Shown here: positions 19,145-31,300 of the stretch, piece by piece
Layout: the number at the start of each line of letters is the position of its first letter
How positions within the stretch are numbered: the stretch's first letter is position 1
Assembly (NCBI GenBank): GCA_916610825.1
Contig: OU744448.1
Span: forward strand, 3,697,465-3,761,464
Direction: 5' to 3'
DNA: 64,000 bases
From: Haliclystus octoradiatus
Lineage: Eukaryota > Cnidaria > Staurozoa > Stauromedusae > Haliclystidae
Position numbers and translations under genes: made by a program
Notes under the pieces: generated by a model
The model's database searches: none
What the model was told of the DNA's origin: nothing
The model's input: the letters and a program-made list of their open reading frames with translations, nothing else

Positions 19145-21034
19145 ATGGTGTTTTATTGGACCGACAAGGCAATTTCTTTATTGTTGAAAAATTTGAAACC
19201 AAGAATAAGCTTGTGGGACACTAAATCTGACAGTTATAAACGTCGCAATCTGAAGAAGACTGATATGGAAGAACTGCTTAAATTAGTACAGGAAGAACTA
19301 CCTGAAGTCGATTTAATCACAATGAAAAGTGAGTAAAATATCTTGACACCAATTTTGAAGCACAGAACTGATATTGTCCTGTGAGTGCTAGCCATGTTAT
19401 GTTATATACTATTTCTATGACGAATTTGAGGGGTCACTAAAAATGTTTATGTCACATTAAAATGTGAAGAGTACGTAATAGCGGATATCGCATTGTACAA
19501 ATATCGGATTTATATATAGGGACCTCCTTAACCATGTTTTTTTTGTAGCAAGACTGGAGTAATTATACGTTGACTGGCCTTTATAGCTTCAAAGGTCATT
19601 GTCTTGGTCTTTTAGCTTATTCAAGTCCTGAATATTATTACATCTACTTTCTCCTATTTTTACCAAATATATTGTGTTGCAATCATGGGCATAACTATAC
19701 TTGCTTCTGAGTGACCGGAGTTTTTTGTCAATTGCAATCGGCATTTTGCCCCCTCCCCCCCCCCCCCCAACAACGCGGCATTTGCGGCCATTGCTCACAT
19801 AACTACGAATTTTGAAAGTATGCAAACCTATTGAAAACATACTGAAAATTATACTGAGTATGCTACTGAATTCAGCACGTTAGCTTTCAAATTTTAAGGT
19901 GCGTTTCAGTAGTATTTCAGTAGAATAAGAAAAATCTAGATTTAAGTGTCTAGTAAATGTCAGTATGGCTTCAGTACCCAATCCGATTCCAGATTCCTAG
20001 TGTAACTGTATATATATATATATGCCACATGTTCTGTACGCAACTCCAATCCCATTCCAGTACGAAGTTCAGCAGGTTTTCTGTAATCCCAATTCCATTC
20101 CAGTATATTTTCATTAGGTTTTCAGTAGCGATACAGTATATCCAACATTCATAAAGTGTATATATACCACATGATTTTACCTCATCATCATCATCATCAT
20201 CATGACCATTTATTCAGTAACCAGATAAGTTTTACATTAATTTTATTTCAGAGGACTGATGATACCTGTTCTACGCATTAATTTATCTGCTTGATTGTAG
20301 ATTATTATTCTGTAAATAATTGATTTGTAGATAAAATTCAAGGACTCAGATCAACATTCCGTGAAGAGATCCGAAAAGTCAAGCAAAGTGAGTCAACTGG
20401 GATTGGAAGAGCCTACGTTTCTAGATGGAAATATTATGAGGATTGTTCTTTTTTGAAAGATGTGATAGTTTTTTTCAAGCAAAGTACTTATAATAATACA
20501 ATAGTAACATTACAGAGTTCAGAACCAGTCCATGAACCACCGTTATATACCTGGAAGGAACAGACCAAAGATGATCACAGTAGAAGCAGAGAGCCACCGT
20601 TATTTACCAGAACGGAGCAGTCGGAAGATGATCGTAACAGCAGTAAAGAACAATTGATATTTATTAGAACAGAACAGATGGGAAATGATCATGGTAGCAA
20701 TATAGAAAGTAATAACCCTTTTACCCACACAACAATACGAACACCTGTTATTAATGATGGACATCAAAAAAGAAAAAGGAATGATGACGATTACGCTTGG
20801 ATGGGAACTGCTGCATCTGCATCAAGTAAAATAGCAAATGTTGATACAGAAAATGAAGATCAGTGGGATATCTTTGGGAAAGACGTGGCTATGTCCATTA
20901 GAATAATGAAGAATGTGGGTTTACAGAGACGTACTAAATTTGCTATACAATCAGTTTTATTCAATGCAACTGAACAAGAGGGTAGTAACAATGATATCCC
21001 ATCTCCTATTATCAGCGTGACCATGCAAGATTGA
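19145..21034 (+). CDS. MADF-BESS domain transcriptional regulator
   Basis: Two exons, 19145-19328 and 20331-21034, join in phase 1 to give 295 residues. Residues about 5-108 form a MADF (SANT/Myb-like) DNA-binding domain: LLLKNLKPRISLWDTKSDSY, then LRSTFREEIRKVK and SRWKYYEDCSFLKD. These show the typical LWD, the LR..F.REI pattern and the W.YY..cSFL end. The domain is split by the intron. Residues about 237-275 (WDIFGKDVAMSIRIM to TKFAIQSVLF) match a BESS protein-interaction motif. The linker is Glu/Ser/Thr-rich with three copies of a PLxTxxEQxxDD-like repeat and a basic KRKRNDDD patch. Such proteins (Adf-1 and Stonewall types) act in the nucleus as sequence-specific regulators. The specific orthologue is not resolved. 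Confidence 0.85.
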
Positions 21035-21086
21035 TTGGAACATCGCAATCATTGTATCGATCGGTCTTATAATAATGGTTTAGAGA

Positions 21087-21276
21087 TACAGTGAAATTGA
21101 AACCTTTGTATAATGACCACTGGAAAGTTACGAGATAAGAGAATATTGACCACTGAAGGGAGGTGACTTTTCTAAATTCTACAGAGGTTATATTCAATAG
21201 AATTTAATATTTTGTAGAATTATTAAGTGACTAGGTGGCTGCTCTATAGGGTGACTTTTATACACAGGTTTCATTG
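21087..21276. repeat. MITE family A copy in the 3' region of the MADF-BESS gene
   Basis: Begins TACAGTGAAATTGAAACCTT, has the GACCACTGGAAAG interior, and ends ACAGGTTTCATTGT. It is more diverged than the other copies and probably falls in the 3' untranslated region. Confidence 0.65.
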
Positions 21277-21411
21277 TTCTTATGCGAATATTTAAAGATA
21301 CTTCCTCTGAGAATTATGTAAATCAAAATATTTACGTGTATATATTACAAAGTTATACTTAATTTCTACTTTAGTTATATTTTATGTTACTATTTGATGA
21401 TACTCTTCTTG

Positions 21412-21417
21412 AATAAA
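21412..21417 (+). terminator. Candidate poly(A) signal of the MADF-BESS gene
   Basis: AATAAA about 380 bp past the stop codon, after an AT-rich untranslated stretch that contains a MITE (21087-21276). Confidence 0.4.
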
Positions 21418-21630
21418 ATAATTTGCATGGATGTACTATATACACATTTATATTACTCTATCGTTTCTATATTTGGTACTATCTTGTCATTCCAAAAGTC
21501 TACAGCACATTTAGAAATAATCCTTCAAATGATTGCGTACTTAAGCCTGGTTTCGATATAGCAAATTTGCCTGCGTCGTTGCCGGCGACATTTGCCTGCG
21601 TCAAAGCTGTTTGAATAGTGTGTGAAATTC

Positions 21631-22509
21631 CAGTGTTGTAAATACTCGTTACTAAAGTAACGCGTTACTAGTTACTCGTTACTTTTGGAGTAATTTTAGG
21701 AGTAATTAGTTACTTTTTTGAGAAAAGTAATAAGTAATCTAATTGATTACTTTTTGAAGTAACGAGTATTATTTGAGAGAAAGTAATTGACATTAATTTT
21801 CAATTACTTTTATGATTACAAAGTATTTGCTTTGTTGTCTTGTGATAATTTTCAGAGGCGTTGCTGTCACGAAGTTCCGCTTTTTATTGTTCTGTCTGCG
21901 ATGCAATCTCACATTATTTGCAGCTTTCACGAGAGCTATTCAAACCACGTGAATTGTGTGATATATGACCAATAAACCCTATCCCATAACCTATTCTTTT
22001 CCGTTCAGACATTGTTCTGTTGATCAATAGATTCAATAGTTTTTCACTTTTTATTTGAGTGAGTTTCGAATACTGAAAAGATGATTTAAAAGTTATGGCT
22101 TTATAAATAGATCGATCCGACAAAAATAAACCATTTGATAAATCAAATGAAACCATTTATTTGGCAACTTTATTAAAAAGTTTCAACGTCAATTTATCTT
22201 CTGCTGCAGTCACCAGTATTAAATTAATATTATTAAATCGATCGTTCCCCTTCGTAAAAAAACAAGATGGCCGCCATGATTGTCAAAACGAGACATGTCT
22301 TTATCGAAAGGGAGGCAATATCTTTTGTTTCACAAGTTAAAGTAATCATGAAGTAATTAGTAATTAATTACTTTTTTTGGTAAAGTAATTAGTAATTGTA
22401 ATCAATTACTTTTTAGGCTGAAGTAATTAGTAATGTAACTAGTTACTTTTGAGGAAAAGTAATTTGTAATGTAATTAATTACTTTTCAAAAGTAATTCTC
22501 ACATCACTG
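21631..22509. mobile_element. hAT-like non-autonomous element with 8-bp target duplication
   Basis: Flanked by perfect direct copies of TGAAATTC (21623-21630 and 22510-22517). The ends are CAGTGTTGTAAATACTC and, inverted, CAGTGATGTGAGAATTAC. Both subterminal regions are saturated with AGTAATTAGTTACTTTT motifs. CAGTG ends and an 8-bp duplication are diagnostic of hAT elements. No transposase frame is present. Confidence 0.88.
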
Positions 22510-22517
22510 TGAAATTC

Positions 22518-25333
22518 ACTCCCCGATTTAGCTGCAAGTTACTCATTCCATACCAATTGATACAGAGAACTGCTGGGAATTACAAATGCTTCATATTATC
22601 ATATATATTCTAGTGACTGTGAACTATGATATTATCAATCAAAAAATTACGGAGGGCAAAACAAGCTCTTACGGTTTGAATTGCATGCGGTTATTCGGTA
22701 CATATAATTGTAATGTTCGAAGCAATACTCTGTAGGTTCTCCTATGTTCTAGAATGTTCTAGATGGTTCAGGAATGTTCATAGTTCTCATAGTTTGATTG
22801 AGTTATTATTTACTGTATTTATAGTAGTGTTTAGATAAATACAAGAAGTTGCTAGATCATGCATGGTCATTGTGAGTCATGGAGGTTCTCCTATGTTCTA
22901 GATGGCTCAGGAACGTTCCTACAATTCTGAAACCATTACATAAAATACCAAATGCATATTCTATTGTCGCTTTGCTCTTAATAATCGATGATTGAATAAT
23001 TTTTTATCTTCTGATCGATGTGCCCGTTGGGGGGCTAACTCCCATATAACGGCTATACGGGGAACGGGGACGTGCCACTTATTTTGGGTCCATATTCCAG
23101 CGGAAAAAATGCGTTTTGGGTATGAGATTTCAAATTTTGGAATTTTAGGGTATCCTATTTTTGATTAATTCAAGGAGTTTGAAAACAAATTCGCATCATT
23201 TTTGTGTATTTACTTAAATGCAATTTAAGTAGCTAATGTTTCATCGTATTCTCATCTAGGTTGAACGCACTTTCTTTCGGACTATCGAAGAACACTGACT
23301 AGACACATGACATTTTACTACTATCAAACCCCGTGATCATGGCAGCTTTGTATTTGTCTTGTTTTTCAATTTCTTATTTTCTACGCATTGTCAACATCCC
23401 ATGTATTCTACATAAATCATAGGTATATGAAGAATGATTTTATAAAGACTGTGCCATGATAAAGCGGAGTAGATTGATAAAAGTATTTAGTCATTTATTT
23501 GAAACAGGATTACAATTCAGGAAGAAAATTCGATACTGCAGATTCAATCCGATAAATCGTAACCTCGTACCAGACTCCTTTTCATTTGCCCCATCAAAAT
23601 ATTTTTTTGTTGCTGTTTGATGAAATTTAATCTGGTACGGTTATTGATTGGAAAACCTTCTCGGCAAACACGTGAGCCAAATTCAATTAGTAAGTTCATT
23701 AATTCAAGTTGTAAGAAAGTATTTTATTTGATAAAACATAAGCAGGTAGATTTAGTTTAATGTTATGAAGTTTTTGTTTAGGCTGTTCGAGAGTCGAGAC
23801 TGTTTTGGATCCCATGCGTTGATTATAAGATGGCCGTTCTAGGACACCGTTTTACTTATTGTTAAATTTCCTTCTGGTTGTAAGTCACTTAAGTTGTTTG
23901 TCTCCAGATCTGATAAAAATTTCACATAACACACGTCTAGATAATTCACTAGTATCCATGTCTACGGAGATATTTGGGGTTAAACATGTAGGCCTATCTG
24001 ATTTTGTTTCTGATTTTTGGAAACTCCCACTGTTCACAATAACAATCAAGAATATTTGTCACAAATCAAACTGTTCTATTTTATTTTATTTTATTGTTTT
24101 ACGAATTTCTCCAGTTTTGCCCACATCACTGCCTCGTAATATGGTTATTTACCTTTTCTCCTATCTATATCCATTAAATTGTTTCATTTCTCGCACTTGA
24201 GCGAACAAATCTAAACACTTATTTAATGTTTGTATCGAATATGTGCTACAATGGAAGGGGGTTTGGGGGTAAGTCTACCCCCTGAAGTGGATTTGAATCA
24301 TTCTTGTCTATCATTGACTGTTATTATAGTGGAATTGTTTCCTGGAAATTTTTATCTGCATTAAAAATAAATATCATGCTCGAAAGGGGGTCCATGTTCA
24401 ATTTTATCTTATTGGGTGAGAGGGAATATCTGTTTGCAACAGAGGTGTACACTTACAGAAGCCAGAGTCAAACTCTGGCTCCAACAGGAGTATCAACATT
24501 TTAACAGGAGTCTGACTGGAGTGAATTTTTTGTCAATCAGAAGCAGGACTCGAAACCAGAGTCTATCATGCAGTCCTGGTAATTTCTTAACACATTTTAA
24601 AGTTGAATATTAAATTTTTATTAATCAGAAAATTAAATTGTCCAGATATTCTATTTAGAAGCTGGATTGGCTACGTACTTCAGATTATGTTAACATGGTG
24701 TGTACCTTTCTATGTTTGCCTAATTTGAGGTTGATGGATTAATCCGTTTTTGACTTTTTACAGGAGTTTGTCTGATATATTTTGGAGCCGGAGTCGAAGT
24801 CTATTTTTCTTACATTTTCGCAGCCGGACTCGGAGTCAAATTCTTTTATTAGTACTTTTTTAAAATTCTGCCCGACACCTCATGTGTGCAAGATACGGTC
24901 ACAGGACAAAATGATTGTAAATAAAGTTCTAATTTATATGTTTTGTTCATATTTAAAATGTTTGAATTTCTCCATGATTTCACAGCAAACGCTGATAAAT
25001 GTATTTAAATGTATCAGCATTTGTTGTGAAATATGATATCTCTTCTTGGAATTTAAATTTTTCTTGGAATGTTTCTACAGTTTGAAAAATGGAATTTTCA
25101 CACTCAATTGTATATTTGTGACACATTCAAAATACATCTCCATCGCTCTCTAAATGTATGAGAATAGGCTACTGTATTGCAAAATACAAAAAATACCACA
25201 GATACTTTTTACGCAAAGGTGGGAAACTTGTTAACTTGTTTATAACAAATTATTACATAATCCATAATATTATTACATAATATATGTAGGCTAATTATAG
25301 AACTGTTCCTTTTTATTTTAGTAGTTGTTCAAC
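22518..25333. other. Intergenic region upstream of NNT
   Basis: No exon recognised. Contents: a direct repeat of a GTTCTCCTATGTTCTAGA block (22735 and 22884), a region rich in GAGTC/GACTC motifs (24455-24845) like dispersed GGAGTC repeats elsewhere, and otherwise AT-rich sequence. A noncoding first exon of NNT probably lies here, because a strong polypyrimidine-AG acceptor (25306-25321) sits 12 bp before the NNT start codon. Confidence 0.45.
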
Positions 25334-28300
25334 ATGAAGCTGTTGAGACTGGGCTCAGTTTTGGCTCAAAGGAGCTCTTTATTGCCACATTTATCCAAAG
25401 GTGAGCTTGTTAGCTTTTTGAAAGTCTATTAGTTTTTCAAATGTAGTAGTAGGCTATTAGGCCTACCTGTTATATTGTGATCTTTGTGTTGCTTCCTCTA
25501 ACTTCACAGTAGGCTACTAATATTGTCTATTTTATTCATTTTAACTCATTTAAATAACGTCTCTCCGTAACAATGTAATTTCATTCCTTACTTGGTGCTA
25601 TTACAAATAACATATCACATATTAATATTCACTTGTTGACAATCAAGGCTTATCTGCCATGAAATCTGTTAACATTGATCTGCAGTGTGTCGCAGCTGAG
25701 ATCAATTTACAGAGCATTTACAACCATTGTTCTTATTCAACGAAAAATTGCCACTCCTCTAGAAATAGAAAAGTTATGCAGATTATTTCGTTAGGGCAAT
25801 AGCCTACCGTCTCTATTGCTTTTTTTACGAGAAAAATGAACCTTTTTAATATTTCATACCATTTGTCTCCAGGAGCAAAATGTCTGCACAGCTTGCAAAA
25901 AAGTAGTATCAACAAGAAAGCTATAGAAGTAAGTATTTCTTTGTTTCAATTAGCGGTTGACTAATTGGCCTGTATACGTAATTTAGGCGACAGCCATGTG
26001 TCATGGATAGTCTTATAATATGACCTCAAATATAAAAACATTTAAAGAGAAACAATCAATAAGAAGAAATATAGAGGAAGAGTTGCTACCTCTGCAAAAA
26101 AAAACAGCTCAGGAGTTCATGAACAGTTCGTTAACGCTAAATGACCCAATTTCCATGAACAAATCATGAACAGTTCATGAAAAAAATGTCAATGAAAATT
26201 GGGCTATTAAACCTTCATAAACTAGCACTATGGGCCGAGAACCGCATGATAATCGAATGAAAATCGAATGGAAACCGCGTGATAAAACACGTCATTTGCA
26301 TGAGATTTATGACGTGAAAATCGCGTAGTAAGGGTCCTTTTCACAGGGCTTGAAATTGGAGTTCATCGCGTGGAAATCGTGTTAATAAACATGCAAAATC
26401 GCATGAAAATAATGTGAAAATCGTCTGATAATCATTTGAAAATCGTATTAGTTAGCATTAAAATAACTTGAATATTTGTTAATGGATTTATTCACCTACA
26501 GGCCCCATCAATCATTCTATTTTCAATTGACATTTCTAGTAAATTTATAAAGGCAATACCGTAGCCGGTATAGATAACGGAAATATCGATAAAAATCAAA
26601 ACATTTATTCAATAACAATTTCATCAATGTAATCCTTTCAAGTTCACATTTTCGTGCTAATACGATACAGCGTATACAAAAGTTAATCAAAATTTAAGTA
26701 ACAAAAATCAGAATACTGTATTGTACAGTACAGTAAAACACTTAATTACAATTTATCATTGGTCGAAACGAAACCAATGTTTACATTACTGGATTATGAA
26801 TGTTTACTGTTTCTCTTGCCACACTACTTATTGATCATGATACTTCTTCGGTTTGCCTTCTTCGGCAATTTGATCATCACGGCTTGGACCATGGACAGCG
26901 TAGTTTTTAGCGTGGAATCCTCATTCACACTACATAATAAGAATTGAATAAAATGATAAAATGAAACGATCCATAGTAAATGATTTACCAGTATTCATTT
27001 TTAAATATTCAAGTATAGTTTACCTGGAGTTCTTACCTCAATTCTCAACTCATTGCTCCCCTTTAATAGGACCTCTTGAAGAGACTCAAAATCAACAACA
27101 GCATGTTTTTGTTTGCAGTTAAATAAATAAATGTTGTATCAAAGAAGTGAATTACCGACATCGTGGTAGAATTAGTTACCGAAACGATTTATACACTGAT
27201 ATATATATACCTTTCATCTATTTTTGATTTTCCATATTCAGCAGGAAACTATACTGGTAGTCCATGTTTGAAATTATAAACTGAAAATGAAAACCAAAAC
27301 ATTCCTATCCAGACATTTGACATGAATTATTTGCATAAATATGTATACAATGATTGTAAATACAGGTGTCAGTTGTCAGCGCTTTATTACCTTTTGAGAA
27401 GGCTTATCTCTAATCTCATTGGCATCATTTCTCCCCTACATGGAAAACATTTCAATATGTAAAATTTGGTTTGTATACAAAATATGAAAACATAAAAAGA
27501 TGGAAAGCAAATAATGTAACGCTACCATTTGTATGGCTTTGATTTGGAATAGGCCTAAGTTTGGAATATTGACCTACGGAAATAAATAAACAGAAACCTG
27601 TAGACAACAATGTTAAAATTGAATCAAGCAATTGTATCAACTCAAGTGATAAATAATTTTGTTGAATGAATCAGCATACCTTGATTGTTCCCAATCGTCG
27701 CCGTCTAGAAACTATTCTTTTCTTTGACTAATTACCGCACAATTACTTGCAAATCATGAAGGCGTTTGAACCTGGAGTTGTGGAAAAGCAATGATAACAA
27801 AAAGCGAAGATAAAAATGAAATAAATTTGAGTCTTGTATCTTGGTTACGCAGAACGTACACGTCAACTGCGTTCTACAATTCGATATTCGCAAGAATATG
27901 TCAGTCAACACAGCATGACAAAGACAACAGTGATCATGGACACATATACGCGTGAACAGGACGTGTTAAAACAGAAGGAAGGCAAAATCAGACGCAAATT
28001 GTTCAATTAAATGTTATCTGACATGTTGATTAGATACTAAGTATTATATTACTAAAATTAATAATCTAAATGGTATTATTATATTTAATTAGGTTAGATA
28101 CTATACTATGAAATACTGTACCATCAAAATAATTTGAACTTTTAGTCGGTCGCCTATACAATATAACACTTTCAGTCTAATAGTCGTAGACCCACTTGTC
28201 GAATGGTATTTTTCCAAGTGGATTGTCTTGCCTCAAACTTAATGGTGACTGGAACAAATAGAACTTTTCGAAGTGGGCTACAAGACATACATTTAGAAGA

Positions 28301-31300
28301 AAAAATATAGTTGCGGCTATTCACGCGATTTCCATGCGATGATTTCATCCGATCAAAAACAATATCACACGATTTTAAAGTGGCCGGTCGAAATCACGCG
28401 AATTTCAAGTGAGTATCACGCGATATTTCAAGTGTTTTTCATGTGTCTAGAGTTCATAATGTACTTCATGAATTGTTTTTCATGTACATTTCCTGAGGGT
28501 TCATGGGAAATTTGATGGAAAATTAAGCAACAACTTCAAAGTTACAAACTCTTTCTACTTGGCAATCTAAAGTTTCATTTATCCAAATTGCTCTTAATCA
28601 TGTGGATTACACTGTAGCTACCTCATATGTGTACTATATTCAACATAGCTTAGCCTAACTTTTTATAATTCTTTTTATTCTAGTGTACCACCATATTTCC
28701 ACGGATTAGCATTGTTGCTCAAAGACTATCTTCAACTTCAGTTGAGAATGCAGGTAAATTGTAGATTTTACTCACAGTAGAAGAAAGCAATGTTTTCCCA
28801 TAAAACAGAATACTGACCGCAGCATATTACTCAATTACTTTCAGGATCCGAAAAAAAATTGGCCTTTCGGAATCCCTAAATTTTCCATAAAGTTCACTTT
28901 GGAATTTTGCTCCACAAAGTAGGCTACTAAAGAAGCAATAAATTGACAAGCAAAAACGTTTTGAATCTTTGAAAAAAAAATTGGAATAGAGTATATAATA
29001 TAAGTATAGGCCTATCAATTCAGCACTTGAAAGCTGAAAAGCAATCACCCTACGGGTTCTTGTTTTTTGAGGCTTTTTCATTTCTCCCAACATCCCTTGT
29101 GTTGGACTAATGGTATCAAAGAATCAAAATACGGCTGCCATGCAGTAGGCTAACCCTTTTGTGAAATACATTTTTACTACATTTGAACAAATTTAACTTA
29201 AAATATTTGACATTTTCTCCTATAAATCTTCGCCATATTTTGTCTTTCTTTCGATCATAGATCCAGAGTTCTACTTTCGAATCATTTTTGATTCTTTCGA
29301 GCGCTATGGTTTTGATTGTCTCGTTTCTCAATTCTGCTGTTTTGCAATTTTTGTCAGTTTTGTAGGGCTCTTGACTTTGGTTCGAATTAGCCATTATGAC
29401 AAAACAAGATGACGCAAAGAAGAAGAATGATTTGAATTATAATACTTTGAAATATAAGTCATCAATGATGTTAATAAAATTCAACTGTTTATTTAAGTAA
29501 TTGTTCATATGGAAATTTTGGATGATGTATATCGATCGATAGCATGATAATCTATTTTGGCTTGCGTGATCCTAACACGAGAGTTAGCCAAGGAAATCAG
29601 TAGAACAACATTCGAAAATTTTTAGAGTTTTACAAGAGATCATACTGCATTGGTCCATTGAAAACAAATCTGGGAGCTTCAAAGATATTCTAAATTTGAA
29701 AATTTTTACGCGTGTCTGCCCATGGATTCCCTAGAAAAAGGAGCATACAGGAATTACGAACCGTTCCTCAACTATTATATTTCACAAAACATAACTGATT
29801 TGCAAATTTAGTTGAAAATTAATCCCATTTATCCAAGAAGTTTGAATTTATTTTGACATGAGAACTTATTAATATTTCAGAGGCTCTTGTTGGTATACCG
29901 TATGGTGAGTTGACAATCTCTGTACCAAAAGAATCACATTTGAATGAAAGGAGAGTTGCTTTATCACCGCAGTCGTGTAGAGCCTTAGTTGCTAAAGGAT
30001 ACAATGTCATTGTTGAAGATGGTGCTGGAATCGGTGCACAATTTACAAATGAAAGTTATGTGGAAGCTGGTGCTAAGATTGTCGATACGAAACAAGCATT
30101 CCTAGGAGATATTGTATTAAAGGTAGGCTATTTCCATGAGCAGGGTCCGACAAAAGATTCAGCCTTCTGAAATCCTAGGGGCATTTCAACTTGTTCTTCT
30201 GAATTTTCTTGTTGAGGTTTGACCAGAAAATCATTAAAAACATCAACTTTCTTCTGAATTTTGTCTAGCCTTCCGGGATCTAGGATCCCAGGATCCCCAC
30301 TTTTGTCGGATCCTGTCCATGAGGGTTAATCTGGAGGGAAAAAGTTAATGAGTTCAATGAGCAGTTCATGAACTTTCGTACCGCAAATCTACAATCTGTG
30401 TAGTAGTATAGTCCCATTGAAAATCAAGGAATCACATGGACACGTTGATTATCAGATAATTATTGGAAATAGTCTAGAATTATTCACCATGATAGCTAAT
30501 TCAGACATAAGAATTTTCAGACTTTTGACAGATTTCAGACTATTTTGAGCCGTGTGGAACTCTGATTATTGCTTTTTGCCATTGAAATCGATTAAAATTT
30601 ATCAAATTATCCTAGATTACAGACTATTTTTAACATTTGAATTCTCATATCTGACTAGTCAGAGTCAATAAATATTTCAAATTGTGGTTAAAACTCGTAT
30701 ATATATATATATATATGTATATGAAATATGTATGAAAAAATTTAAGAAGAAAAAATTGGCAAAATAATGTAGATACAAATTGCAATAATTGCAGTTTCTC
30801 TATATGGATATAATCAGATTAAAATAAATGTTTACATAATGCAATTATTGATGGAAAGAAATGAAAAGGGCCTGGAACTAATGCTGGTTCACATTTGCAA
30901 ATATTGATTGACTCTAATCAGTTCAGAATATCATGGTGAATAATTCTAGACTATTTCCAATAATTATCTGATAATAAAAATGTCTGTATTTTTTCTATGG
31001 GACTATACTACAATAGTGACCACTATTGACAGGTGACCATTGTATAGAGGTGACCTTTGTAACAGGTTCGACTGTACAGTAAATGAAAGTATGCATACAG
31101 TCAAACTTAGTTAATATGCTGGAGCCAAATATCTCCTCTTTTTGTGTTCTGCCTTGCTTCAAACTGTATAACCAAACTGTCACAATTTCAATATGGTAAG
31201 TTAATTCTCATTTTATACATTTATCAACTTTTTAAATATTTATATTCTTATAATCTGGTCGCAAAAAACTGTGTGAAAGCAGTTTATGGACGTTAAATTT

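Noticed and set aside
29116..29394. 92-codon minus-strand frame in NNT intron 3 with a protein-like composition (Lys/Glu-rich)
   Set aside because: No recognised domain, no splice-compatible partner exons and no repeat copy in the window; not enough to call a gene.
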